A stretch of 10,904 nucleotides of DNA from contig JACDAU010000287.1 of assembly GCA_013695265.1 (NCBI GenBank), positions 1-10,904 of the forward strand, written 5' to 3'. Position numbers and translations under genes: made by a program. The stretch is from Chloroflexia bacterium. Lineage in GTDB: Bacteria > Chloroflexota > Chloroflexia > Thermobaculales > Thermobaculaceae. This document shows, in pieces, positions 1-6,841 of this stretch (position 1 is the first letter of the stretch; every line of letters begins with the position of its first letter). The notes under the pieces are model-generated. The model saw only the letters and a program-made list of their open reading frames with translations, was not told the origin of the DNA and made no database searches.

Positions 1-98
1 GCGGAGAACGTCCCATTCGACCCGAAGTAGATCGCGCGAAGCTCGGCACCCACGCCGTTCCCCCGATCAAGAGTCGCCCGGTTCTGGTTTGCCCACAC
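1..98 (-). CDS. possible partial CDS running off the left edge, unknown function
   Basis: On the minus strand a frame opens with GTG at 98-96 and stays open to base 1, giving about 32 codons (MWANQNRATLDR... ...YFGSNGTFS). A GGAGAGG purine run at 116-110 lies about 10 bases before the GTG, a usable ribosome-binding site. Third codon positions are mostly G or C, as in neighbouring genes. It would be the third gene of a minus-strand run after queG and the small secreted protein, starting 25 bases after the latter's stop. I do not recognise the peptide and the fragment is too short for a domain call. It could equally be non-coding spacer that happens to be open. Confidence 0.35.
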   Translation of the reverse strand, partial: MWANQNRATLDRGNGVGAELRAIYFGSNGTFS

Positions 99-123
99 TA
101 CGGTTGCGCCTCTCCGATGTGGG

Positions 124-510
124 TCAACTGGGACACGCACCCAGCACGTACGGCGTGAGCGCGGCGCGGCCGCCAGCCTGCACGTAAAGGGTCTTGCCCG
201 CGCGGCGGAGCTGCCAGTTGCGCCGCCAGTATCCCGTGACCACGAGCCTGGGCGGTGACGCGACCTCCTGCTCGGCGCGCAGGTATGATCGCCCACCATA
301 GCGGATGAAGTCGGGCAGGCGGGCGGTGCGAGTCGGCAGAAGTGAATAGTGTCGCTCGCAGTCGCCACTCTGCACCCAGCGGCGACGGGGACCATCCCAC
401 CGCTCCGTTCGGTCCAGTGGCTCGGCGGCCAGCGCGCCGTAGGTGCCACCCAGCACCAGCAACAAGATGGCAATACCCAGCAGTACCGACACGATGCGCG
501 GCCGGGTCAC
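124..510 (-). CDS. small predicted secreted or membrane-anchored protein, translationally coupled to queG
   Basis: This is a 128-residue protein of unknown function. The start is GTG at 510-508, which shares the four bases GTGA with the TGA stop of queG, so translation is probably coupled. Residues 7-28 form one hydrophobic stretch after a short basic N-terminus (MTRPRI), and Ala-Leu-Ala at 26-28 is a plausible signal peptidase I site. The predicted mature part is about 100 residues, rich in Arg, Trp and Tyr, with two cysteines (C51 and C126) that could form a disulfide outside the cell. I recognise no domain. The gene is supported by the start/stop overlap, the signal-like N-terminus and the lack of a better frame. 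A role linked to queuosine is not implied by the protein itself; the pairing may only be operon economy. Confidence 0.62.
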   Translation of the reverse strand: MTRPRIVSVLLGIAILLLVLGGTYGALAAEPLDRTERWDGPRRRWVQSGDCERHYSLLPTRTARLPDFIRYGGRSYLRAEQEVASPPRLVVTGYWRRNWQLRRAGKTLYVQAGGRAALTPYVLGACPS

Positions 511-1661
511 GCCGCCACCCCCGTATTTGCCAGGCTCGCCGCGATCTCCTCATGGACCCACGGATCGGTCTCGCGCCCGAGCGCTGCCTCCAGTGCGCGT
601 CGGGACGCCACGCTGAGAAACTGCCCCAGCGCCCACGCAGCGTGCCCTCGCACCAGCGGCTCGTGGTCATCGAGCGCCCGGACCAGCGCGGGGATTGCCT
701 GTGGGTCGCCGGAGTTGCCCAGCGCCACGGCCACGTTGCGCAGGAGGCCGCGCCGCTTCGTGCGCTTCACCGGACTGTTGCGGAAGCGAATGCGGAACTC
801 CTCGTCGGAGAGTCCCATCAGCTCAATAAGGTCTGGCTCGTGTCCCCAGGCTGGACGCGCCTGATGTTCCGGGTGGCTGGGAACGGGAGCATCACGATTC
901 ACGGGGCAGACCTCCTGGCAGATGTCGCAGCCAAAGATCCAGTTGCCGATCAGTGGGCGCAGCTCCCTCGGAATCGGCCCCTTCAGTTCGATCGTGAGGT
1001 ACGAGATGCACCGGCGACTATCGAGCACGCCGGGCGCAATCAGCGCACCGGTCGGACACGCAGTCATGCAGCGAGTACAGCTACCACACGACTTGCGCGA
1101 CGGCTCGGCGTACGGCAGCGGCACGTCCACGATCATCGCGCCAAGGAGCACCCACGAACCGAGCTGGGGTGTCAGGATGTTCGTGTTCTTCCCGTACCAG
1201 CCGAGCCCCGCACGGGCGGCAACGGCCCGGTCGACCACGGGACCGCTATCCACGCTGACCCGCGTCCGTATGGGGGTGCCAAGGTGTGTCTCCAGCGCAC
1301 GGTGGAGCGCCTGGAGCTTGAGCTTCACGGTGTCATGGTAGTCGTCGCCGAGCGCGTAGCGGGCCACCTTGCCTCGCGGCCCGTAGCCCCCCCGTCCGAC
1401 GCCCTCGTGTACGAGGTAGGACACAGCGCCGATCAGGATGCTCCGCGCACCGGGCAGCAACTCCTCGGGCGCGCAGCCGCGCCGGATGCGCTCGGGGGTG
1501 ATCCAGCGCATCTCGCCAAGCAGCCCGGCCTCATGGCGCTCCAGGTATATGCGCTCTGTTTCCGCGAACGGGTCAGCGGGCGCGGCGCGCAGCAGATCAA
1601 GCCCTGCTTCCCTGCCGAGCGCCTGTAACTCTTCCTGCGCTATGGATCGGTCCGCCATCAC
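507..1661 (-). CDS. queG: epoxyqueuosine reductase QueG
   Basis: This cytoplasmic iron-sulfur, cobalamin-dependent enzyme performs the last step of queuosine synthesis, reducing epoxyqueuosine to queuosine at tRNA position 34. The 384-residue product has the family order: an N-terminal DUF1730-type region, with VDSGP and D138 at the place of the proposed catalytic acid; a bacterial ferredoxin-like pair of 4Fe-4S motifs (C192, C195, C198, C202 in CGSCTRCMTACP; C218, C245, C248, C252 around CDICQEVCPVN); and a C-terminal HEAT-like segment (about 305-380) that binds tRNA in known structures. The GTG start at 1661 is preferred because AGGAA at 1673-1669 sits 7 bases upstream; ATG at 1658 is the alternative. 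The family and full length are clear. No other queuosine gene is in the window. The small secreted protein overlaps its stop. Confidence 0.97.
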   Translation of the reverse strand: MMADRSIAQEELQALGREAGLDLLRAAPADPFAETERIYLERHEAGLLGEMRWITPERIRRGCAPEELLPGARSILIGAVSYLVHEGVGRGGYGPRGKVARYALGDDYHDTVKLKLQALHRALETHLGTPIRTRVSVDSGPVVDRAVAARAGLGWYGKNTNILTPQLGSWVLLGAMIVDVPLPYAEPSRKSCGSCTRCMTACPTGALIAPGVLDSRRCISYLTIELKGPIPRELRPLIGNWIFGCDICQEVCPVNRDAPVPSHPEHQARPAWGHEPDLIELMGLSDEEFRIRFRNSPVKRTKRRGLLRNVAVALGNSGDPQAIPALVRALDDHEPLVRGHAAWALGQFLSVASRRALEAALGRETDPWVHEEIAASLANTGVAA

Positions 1662-1922
1662 GTCCTGGTTCCTGGCCGCCTGATCTGGATCATTTATGTC
1701 GACTATTCACGTCTACGGCTATGAGCGATAAGCGCCGGATAGACGAGAGGAAATGCCCACGCTTCGGCGCATATCCCATGTGCATGATACCCCACTCGCA
1801 TTACGCCTGGTCCTGTCTGGTCCCCAGTCAGATACGGCGCAGAACACCGAGCGGCAATCTGTTATCCTTAGCGCCATCTGCGGTGCGAAGCAGCCACCGT
1901 AGAGCTTGCACTAGAAATGTAC

Positions 1923-1929
1923 GGTGGAG
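1923..1929 (+). promoter_or_regulatory. Shine-Dalgarno site that decides the start of the EEP hydrolase gene
   Basis: GGTGGAG at 1923-1929 lies six bases before ATG 1936. It overlaps an in-frame GTG at 1924 that would otherwise be read as an earlier start. Because the GTG is inside the SD, ATG 1936 is the better start. Confidence 0.65.
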
Positions 1930-1935
1930 CATTCG

Positions 1936-2901
1936 ATGGACGTTTCAGTCGGCACATTCAATCTCAACAACCTGTTCTCGCGGTACAGCTTCCGGGCGGA
2001 GGCCGCGACGGGCAATGATCCTGCGCTCACGGTCTCGGTGACGTATTCCTTCGCGGACCCCAGCGCGTACCGGGTGCGGACGTTTGGTGGACGGCTCGTG
2101 GATGCCAAGCCCGCCGAGGAGCGCGAGACGATCGCGCGGCGGATTCGAGCGATGGACGCGGATGTGCTCGCCGTGCAGGAGGTTGAAGATATCGACACTC
2201 TGCGCTTCTTCGCCGCCGAGGAGTTGCGCGGGATGTACCCATACCAGGTGCTCATCGAGGGCAACGACCCCCGGCTGATCGATCTCGGATTGCTGTCGCG
2301 GCTGCCAATCGGGGCCGTGACCTCCTGGCAGCAGGCGGTCCACCCAGAAGTGCCCGAGGTTCCCGTTTTCAGTCGCGATATGCTGGAGGTGGAGATCCTG
2401 AATCAGGGTCGGACCCGACGCTTGTTCACCCTCTACAACAACCACCTCAAGAGCCGCTTCATCCCGCTGGGCCAGGACCCCGCTGTGGGAACACGCAGGG
2501 CGGACACGAAACGCCGACGGCAGGCCGAGACGGTCGCGCGGATCGTGAGCGCCCGCACCCGCCCATCGAGCCGGTACGTCGTACTCGGCGACCTGAACGA
2601 TCCGCCTGAGTCACCCTGCCTTGCGCCGCTGCTAACCGCATCGGAGCTCGGGCTGGTGAACGGTCTGGCGAATCCGGAGGAGACTCGAACCGCACGTCCG
2701 GACTCGCCCGCACCGACCACGACCGCGTGGACGCACCGCTACAAGCCGGTGGGGCAACCGGCGCAGTACCATCTGTTTGATCAGATATGGCTGAGTCCGG
2801 CGCTGGCCCAGCGGCAAACCGGGGCGTGGATCGACCGCCGCACGAAGCACTCCGGCGATGGCAGCGACCACGACCCCGCGTGGGTGTCCTTGCGTCTGTA
2901 A
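1936..2901 (+). CDS. endonuclease/exonuclease/phosphatase (EEP) family metal-dependent hydrolase
   Basis: The 321-residue protein has the full set of EEP motifs. They are FNLNNLF near the start (N9 and N11 region, metal binding), QEVED with E82 as the metal-ligand glutamate, NNH at 168-170, GDLND at 218-222 with D219 and N221, and SDHDP at 310-314 with the catalytic histidine H312. The fold cleaves phosphodiester or phosphomonoester bonds using Mg2+, and substrates range from DNA and RNA to sphingomyelin and phosphoinositides. There is no signal peptide or membrane segment, so it is probably cytoplasmic. The N-terminal GTFNLNNLFSRY pattern resembles an uncharacterised bacterial subgroup rather than ExoIII/XthA, so I give no symbol. 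murI follows after 36 bases on the same strand, but a -10-like element in that gap suggests murI may also be transcribed separately. The family is certain; the substrate is unknown. Confidence 0.92.
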   Translation: MDVSVGTFNLNNLFSRYSFRAEAATGNDPALTVSVTYSFADPSAYRVRTFGGRLVDAKPAEERETIARRIRAMDADVLAVQEVEDIDTLRFFAAEELRGMYPYQVLIEGNDPRLIDLGLLSRLPIGAVTSWQQAVHPEVPEVPVFSRDMLEVEILNQGRTRRLFTLYNNHLKSRFIPLGQDPAVGTRRADTKRRRQAETVARIVSARTRPSSRYVVLGDLNDPPESPCLAPLLTASELGLVNGLANPEETRTARPDSPAPTTTAWTHRYKPVGQPAQYHLFDQIWLSPALAQRQTGAWIDRRTKHSGDGSDHDPAWVSLRL

Positions 2902-2925
2902 GGTGCGGCACCGGGCGAGTGCGAC

Positions 2926-2931
2926 TACAAT
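2926..2931 (+). promoter_or_regulatory. -10-like element (TACAAT) placed for a leaderless murI transcript
   Basis: TACAAT ends six bases before the GTG start of murI (2938), the distance at which transcription would begin at or near the start codon itself. No Shine-Dalgarno sequence is visible just upstream of 2938, which agrees with leaderless initiation. No good -35 hexamer is seen at 16-18 bases spacing. Confidence 0.4.
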
Positions 2932-2937
2932 GGCCGT

Positions 2938-3741
2938 GTGAGTAATGCAAACGCGCCCGTGGGGGTGTTCGACTCGGGACTGGGGGGACTCAGCGTGCTG
3001 CGGGAGATTCAGCGGCTCTTGCCCGCCGAGCACATGCTGTACTACGGCGACAGCGGCCACTGCCCGTACGGAGGCCGTTCGCCCGAGTACATCCTCGGCC
3101 GCAGCGCGGCGGTTACGCAGTATCTGGTGCAGCGGGGGGCGAAGATCATCGTCGTCGCGTGCAACACCGCCACCTCCGTGTGTATCCCCCAGTTACGCGC
3201 CCGCTTTCGAGTGCCGATCGTCGCGATGGTGCCGGCGGTGAAGCCCGCCGCCGCCGCGACCCGGTCGGAGAAGATCGGCGTGCTCGCGACGCCACGCACC
3301 GTCACAGGCGAGAGTCTCGCTGCCTTGATCCGCGAACACGCCCGCGACACGGAGGTCTACCCCGTGCCCGCGCCAGGACTCGTGGAACTCGTCGAGGCGG
3401 GCTGCCTCTCCGGCCCAGAGGTGGAGGACGCGCTGCGCCCGCTGCTGGAACCCCTGATGGCGAGGGGGGTCGATACCGTCGTGCTCGGCTGCACTCACTA
3501 CCCCTTCCTGGGGAATGTGATCACCGATCTCGCTGGGCCAGACCTGGCGATCATCGACAGCGGAGAGGCGGTGGCGCGGCAAACAAGACACGTGCTCGCG
3601 GACCGTGGCCTGCTGCGGTCGGGGATCGGCGAAGGAAGCCTGGAGCTGTTCACGAGCGGTGAGGCCGACCACGTCAGCGCGGTCGCCTCGCGGCTACTCG
3701 GAAAGCCGGTGACGGTCACGCACGTGGACGTCCAGCCGTAA
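2938..3741 (+). CDS. murI: glutamate racemase MurI
   Basis: This cytoplasmic enzyme converts L-glutamate to D-glutamate for the peptidoglycan peptide stem. The 267 residues match the usual MurI length. Visible signatures are GVFDSGLGGLSVL near the N-terminus (D12 and S13 as substrate-binding and catalytic-assist residues), YYGDSGHCPYG (37-45), VVACNTAT with the first catalytic cysteine C75, and VLGCTHYPF with the second catalytic cysteine C185 followed by T186 and H187. The start is GTG at 2938, and no other start fits the conserved N-terminus (MSNANAPVGVFDSG). It lies 36 bases after the EEP hydrolase gene on the same strand. I see no cell-wall gene next to it. A window with murI makes a peptidoglycan-containing host likely. 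Confidence 0.97.
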   Translation: MSNANAPVGVFDSGLGGLSVLREIQRLLPAEHMLYYGDSGHCPYGGRSPEYILGRSAAVTQYLVQRGAKIIVVACNTATSVCIPQLRARFRVPIVAMVPAVKPAAAATRSEKIGVLATPRTVTGESLAALIREHARDTEVYPVPAPGLVELVEAGCLSGPEVEDALRPLLEPLMARGVDTVVLGCTHYPFLGNVITDLAGPDLAIIDSGEAVARQTRHVLADRGLLRSGIGEGSLELFTSGEADHVSAVASRLLGKPVTVTHVDVQP

Positions 3742-3914
3742 CGCATTCATAGTATGCCTGGACACGCGGATCCGATTCACACCAACTCCAGCTAACAAGC
3801 ATACAATATGTCATCCTGTGCTTGCGAGCTAGCCGAGGTCGAGGTGCAAGAATCCCTCTAGCAGTCCGGAGTGACATGCGCACTGATTGCCCAGAGTCTG
3901 TGTCACTGGCCACC

Positions 3915-3927
3915 TCGGCAATGCCGA
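3915..3927. promoter_or_regulatory. 13-bp perfect palindrome, candidate operator
   Basis: TCGGCA, one central A, then TGCCGA: six paired bases with a single-base centre. The size and symmetry suit a dimeric repressor site, but no regulator gene is adjacent and the motif could also be a short RNA hairpin. Confidence 0.35.
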
Positions 3928-3974
3928 ACCTTTGCACCGTGCCCACTGGCAAAGCACGCGCGGGCTGCCGGCGG

Positions 3975-3999
3975 TGCTCCCCATCCCTCCTGGGGTGCA
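3975..3999 (+). other. stable hairpin in the MFS leader
   Basis: TGCTCCCCA (3975-3983) pairs with TGGGGTGCA (3991-3999), eight base pairs plus one T-T mismatch, across a 7-base pyrimidine-rich loop. No T-run follows, so it is not a typical intrinsic terminator; it may be a leader structure or part of the preceding 3' end. Confidence 0.4.
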
Positions 4000-4005
4000 G
4001 GGTAA

Positions 4006-4018
4006 CGCTCTATGAGCG
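4006..4018. promoter_or_regulatory. second 13-bp palindrome in the MFS leader
   Basis: CGCTC, TAT, GAGCG: a perfect five-base dyad with a three-base centre, seven bases after the preceding hairpin. It could be an operator half of a tandem arrangement or a small RNA hairpin. Confidence 0.28.
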
Positions 4019-4104
4019 AGCGCATCCGCAATATCGGTATGTGATAGACAGGTTTGTGGCGGGGCGGCAGGCCGTGGCGGCACGGTGTGGAGGTGGTGAT
4101 ACGC

Positions 4105-5394
4105 ATGAGACGCCCGCGTTTCGATGGGCTATGGCGCAACTCGGACTTTCTGAAGCTCTGGGCCGGACAGACGGTGTCGGTGTTTGGCTCCCTGATCACG
4201 GGGTTCGCCCTGCCGCTCGTCGCGATCCTGACGCTCCAGGCGAGTCCGTTTCAGGTGGCGCTGCTTGGGGTGGCGGAGCTTGCGCCGGGAATGCTGTTCG
4301 GGCTCTTTGCGGGCGCATGGGTGGACCGCCTGCGTCGCAAGCCGCTGATGATCCTCGCCGACCTCGGGCGGGCCGCCTTGCTCTGCTCGGTGCCGACAGC
4401 GTACGCGTTCGACGCGCTGGGGATCGCGCAGCTGTACGTGGTCGGTCTCCTAGTGAGCGTGCTCAACGTGCTGTTTGACGTCTCATACGTCTCGTACCTG
4501 CCATCCCTGGTCGGGCGCGACAGCCTGATCGAGGGCAACAGCAAGCTGGAAACGACGAACTCCGTCGCGGAAGTAGCAGGCTTCGGTCTCGCGGGGATCC
4601 TGGTGCAGATCTTCACCGCGCCGTGGGCAATTCTCGTGGACGCGCTGACCTTTCTTGTGTCTGCTGCATCGCTCAGCCTGATCCGAGCACCAGAGCCACC
4701 GGCTGGGGCCGTACTGATTCCCGAGGGAGGCTCGACACCGCTTGGCGCGGAGCCGCCGCGACGGGTGCTGCGGGAGATCGCCGAGGGGCTGCGGCTCGTG
4801 GGGAACGACCGAATTCTGCGCGCGCTTGCCGGCGCGACAGCGACCACCGATTTCTTCGCGCATATCTTTGTCGCCGTGCTACTCCTCTTCCTCACAAACG
4901 ATCTGGGATTGGAACCAGCCGTGTTTGGGCTGGTGTTCGCCGTCGGGGGTTTGAGCGCATTCTTCGGCGCGCTCTTCGTGGAGCGCGTGACTACGCGATG
5001 GGGCGTGGGGCGGACGATGCTCGGCTCGCTCACGATCAGTGTCTCCTCTGCCTTCTTCATCCCCCTCGCGTTCGGTCCGCCGCCATTAGCCGCAGGGATG
5101 CTGGCGACAGCACAGGCGTTCGATGGCACCGGGATGGCATATGAGATCAACAAGGTAAGCCTGATACAGGCGATCACACCGCCGAGGATGCTTGGCCGGG
5201 TGAACGCGAGCATGCGGGTGATGCAACAACTCGCGATGCTGCTTGGCCTGCTCGTCGGAGGCGCGCTCGGACAGTGGATTGGGCTGCGGCAGACGGTGTT
5301 CGTCGGCGTACTGGGGATGTTGCTCGCGCTGCCCTGGCTATACTTCTCACCGATCCGCAGTCTGCGCGAACACCCGCCCGCGCCCGTGAACTAA
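4105..5394 (+). CDS. MFS transporter, DHA3/MFS_3-type predicted exporter
   Basis: This 429-residue integral membrane protein is probably an H+-coupled exporter of the major facilitator superfamily. It opens with LWRNSDFLKLWAGQTVSVFGS, typical of the MFS_3 (DHA3, EntS-like) group, and about 12 hydrophobic helices follow. Motif A between helices 2 and 3 is clear (GAWVDRLRRKPLMILAD, 70-86). A central hydrophilic loop (about 194-235) carries basic residues, and the C-terminal half starts near 238 (RALAGATATTDFF). ATG 4105 is chosen because GGAGGTGG at 4089-4096 precedes it and the family N-terminus begins there; the frame also extends upstream to TTG 4054 with non-conserved residues. Family members export macrolides, siderophores or other drugs, but the substrate cannot be read here. 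A dyad-rich leader precedes it, and it has no partner gene nearby. Confidence 0.93.
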   Translation: MRRPRFDGLWRNSDFLKLWAGQTVSVFGSLITGFALPLVAILTLQASPFQVALLGVAELAPGMLFGLFAGAWVDRLRRKPLMILADLGRAALLCSVPTAYAFDALGIAQLYVVGLLVSVLNVLFDVSYVSYLPSLVGRDSLIEGNSKLETTNSVAEVAGFGLAGILVQIFTAPWAILVDALTFLVSAASLSLIRAPEPPAGAVLIPEGGSTPLGAEPPRRVLREIAEGLRLVGNDRILRALAGATATTDFFAHIFVAVLLLFLTNDLGLEPAVFGLVFAVGGLSAFFGALFVERVTTRWGVGRTMLGSLTISVSSAFFIPLAFGPPPLAAGMLATAQAFDGTGMAYEINKVSLIQAITPPRMLGRVNASMRVMQQLAMLLGLLVGGALGQWIGLRQTVFVGVLGMLLALPWLYFSPIRSLREHPPAPVN

Positions 5395-5477
5395 GCAAGA
5401 CGTGCAGGCGAAGGGACGCTGTGACGCAACGGCGAGTTACGTTAATCTGACTGGCAAAGCCCACTGCGGCACACAAA

Positions 5478-5498
5478 CACCTTCGGGTGCTTTATGAT
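5478..5498 (+). promoter_or_regulatory. UUCG-loop hairpin overlapping a -10-like element upstream of the deacetylase gene
   Basis: CACC (5478-5481), TTCG loop, GGTG (5486-5489) is followed by CTTTATGAT. The short hairpin with a few T residues could weakly end the MFS transcript. TATGAT (5493-5498) is a good -10 hexamer for the gene at 5537, although no clear -35 is seen. Both readings are tentative. Confidence 0.3.
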
Positions 5499-5536
5499 CT
5501 GAGCAAGTGACTTGCTGGCTATAGAGAGGAAGGACG

Positions 5537-6661
5537 ATGAGCGGATCGCTGCACGTATACTACGGCCCGGAGATCCTGTTATATGACTTCGGGCCTGGGC
5601 ACCCGTTTAACCAGCGGCGCGTCAAGCTGTCGGTCGAGCTGATGGACGCGTGCGAGCTTTTCCAGGCGAACGGGAACACCCTGCGGCCCATTCAACAGGG
5701 CACGCGGGCGGACGCGCTGCTCTTCCATGAGCCCGGATACCTCGACTTTCTCGCAGATGCCTCGATTACTGGTGAGGGGGTGCTGGATCACGGCGACACC
5801 CCCGCGTTCCCCGGCTGCCTCGACGCTGCCCTGTGGGGAGTGGGGGCGTCGCTGGGCGCGCTAGATGCGGTGATGACCGGTGAGGGACATGCGTTCAGTC
5901 CCGGCGGCGGGTGGCACCACGGGTACCGCGACCACGCCTCCGGATTCTGCATCCTCAACGATGGCGCAATCGCTCTCGCCGCAGCGCGGCAGCGCTATGG
6001 CATCCAGCGCGCTCTCTACCTGGACATCGACGTGCATCACGGGGATGGCGTGTTCTATGGCTACTACGGCGACGGTTGGCTGCTGGACATTGACTTCCAC
6101 CAGGACGGGCGGACGCTCTTCCCCGGCAAGGGGTTCGCCGAGGAGGTGGGCACAGGCGAGGCGACGGGAACGAAGCTGAATATCCCCCTTCTGCCGGGAG
6201 CAGGGGACGATGCGGCGTTGCTGGCATGGCGTGAGGTCGCGGTCCCGGCCATTCGCGCCTTTCGTCCGGAGCTGATTGTGATGCAGTGCGGTGCGGATGC
6301 ACACGCGGGCGATCCTCTTGCGATGCTGGAGTGGAGCCTCGGCGCCTATACCGAGATCATAGCCTCGGTACATGCGCTCGCGCACGAGGTGGCGGATGGA
6401 CGACTGCTGCTCCTCGGCGGCGGCGGCTACAATCCCGCGAACGTGTGCCTGATCTGGCCGGCGATCGCGCACGCCGTGGGTGACGTATCCTTGCCGGACC
6501 GGGTGCCCGATCACTGGCGCAAGAGCTTCGAGGACGCGTATGGCCGCCGCGCTCCCGAACGTTTCAGCGAGCCGCCAACCAGCGCAACCCGCCCACTCCA
6601 GGCCGCCGCCCGATGCGTCGACGACCTGCGCCGTCTCAGCCCGCTTATTGGTCAGGGCTAG
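5537..6661 (+). CDS. acuC: AcuC-like histone deacetylase-family protein (class I-type fold)
   Basis: This is a Zn2+-dependent deacetylase of the arginase/HDAC fold. AcuC-type members remove acetyl groups from lysine, the known bacterial target being acetyl-CoA synthetase. The 374 residues show HPFNQRRV (22-29, AcuC/class I pattern), the tandem histidines H127-H128 in GGGWHHGYRDHASGFC, DIDVHHGDG with zinc ligands D165 and H167, QCGADAHAGDP with the third zinc ligand D254, and GGGGY with the transition-state tyrosine Y298. All catalytic residues are present, so it should be active. The start ATG is preceded by AGGAAGG (5527-5533). Length matches AcuC proteins. There is no acuA, acuB or acs gene beside it; a GNAT acetyltransferase lies 228 bases downstream. 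Other members of the fold act on acetylpolyamines or acetoin-linked targets, so the substrate is inferred and the symbol means AcuC-like. Confidence 0.94.
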   Translation: MSGSLHVYYGPEILLYDFGPGHPFNQRRVKLSVELMDACELFQANGNTLRPIQQGTRADALLFHEPGYLDFLADASITGEGVLDHGDTPAFPGCLDAALWGVGASLGALDAVMTGEGHAFSPGGGWHHGYRDHASGFCILNDGAIALAAARQRYGIQRALYLDIDVHHGDGVFYGYYGDGWLLDIDFHQDGRTLFPGKGFAEEVGTGEATGTKLNIPLLPGAGDDAALLAWREVAVPAIRAFRPELIVMQCGADAHAGDPLAMLEWSLGAYTEIIASVHALAHEVADGRLLLLGGGGYNPANVCLIWPAIAHAVGDVSLPDRVPDHWRKSFEDAYGRRAPERFSEPPTSATRPLQAAARCVDDLRRLSPLIGQG

Positions 6662-6670
6662 CCAGAGGCC

Positions 6671-6696
6671 ACGGCGGTGGGACCTAGCCGTCCTTT
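6671..6696 (+). terminator. possible terminator hairpin after the deacetylase gene
   Basis: Nine bases after the stop, ACGGC plus GGT (6671-6678) pairs with ACC and GCCGT (6682-6684, 6687-6691), an 8-bp stem with a GGG loop and a two-base bulge, followed by CCTTT. The T-run is short, so termination may be weak. Confidence 0.4.
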
Positions 6697-6726
6697 GCGG
6701 TGCCAGTGCTGTAGTGCCTCTCGTAG

Positions 6727-6751
6727 GGGCGTTCACTTGAACGCCCGTTCA
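6727..6751. promoter_or_regulatory. overlapping palindromes, candidate operator upstream of the GNAT gene
   Basis: GGGCGTTCA (6727-6735) and TGAACGCCC (6738-6746) form a perfect 9-bp inverted repeat with a 2-base centre. The right arm is reused: TGAACG, CC, CGTTCA (6738-6751) is a second perfect dyad. Three alternating half-sites, each a copy of CGTTCA or its complement, look like a site for a TetR-type or similar dimer, but no regulator gene is in the window. The preceding GTAGGGGCG start also recalls short palindromic intergenic repeats common in Chloroflexota and cyanobacteria, so this may instead be one copy of such a repeat. Confidence 0.4.
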
Positions 6752-6841
6752 AACCCGCACACATGCAAAACGTCGAGCCACACGACGGTCCTTTCATCGA
6801 AAGTGCAAAGTCAGTCCTGGTGTAAACTGGGAGCGACCGGA

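Larger units (their letters stand above)
3742..4104 (+). other. gene-free 363-bp spacer and probable leader upstream of the MFS gene, rich in dyads
   Basis: No convincing coding frame is present. The spacer holds a -10-like TACAAT (3802-3807) and several inverted repeats. AGTGACA at 3870-3876 pairs with TGTCACT at 3901-3907. A 13-base palindrome lies at 3915-3927, a hairpin at 3975-3999 and a second 13-base palindrome at 4006-4018. If transcription starts near 3814, all of these would lie in a 5' leader of about 290 bases. I compared it by eye with the cobalamin and T-box leader consensus patterns and found no match. Confidence 0.5.

Noticed and set aside
342..1628. Long plus-strand open frame (428 codons) opposite queG
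   Set aside because: It is antisense to an unambiguous queG. The predicted protein is low-complexity in style (Arg/Ala/His rich) with no motif, as expected for an antisense frame in GC-rich DNA.
1662..1935. Divergent promoter pair between queG and the EEP gene
   Set aside because: Only isolated AT-rich hexamers (for example around 1863-1868) are found, without matching -35 elements on either strand, so no promoter is called.
3742..4104. Cobalamin, T-box or other known riboswitch in the MFS leader
   Set aside because: The conserved boxes of these classes are not present in the order required; only generic hairpins are seen.
3822..4478. Plus-strand frame of 218 codons across the MFS leader and 5' end
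   Set aside because: It overlaps the clear MFS coding region out of frame, has no Shine-Dalgarno site and shows no domain pattern.
4251..5213. Minus-strand frame of 320 codons opposite the MFS gene
   Set aside because: The composition is Ser/Arg/Pro rich with no hydrophobic core; it is the mirror of a codon-biased transporter gene.
5861..6736. Minus-strand frame of 291 codons opposite the deacetylase gene
   Set aside because: It is antisense to a gene with all HDAC catalytic motifs; no homology-like motif is seen.
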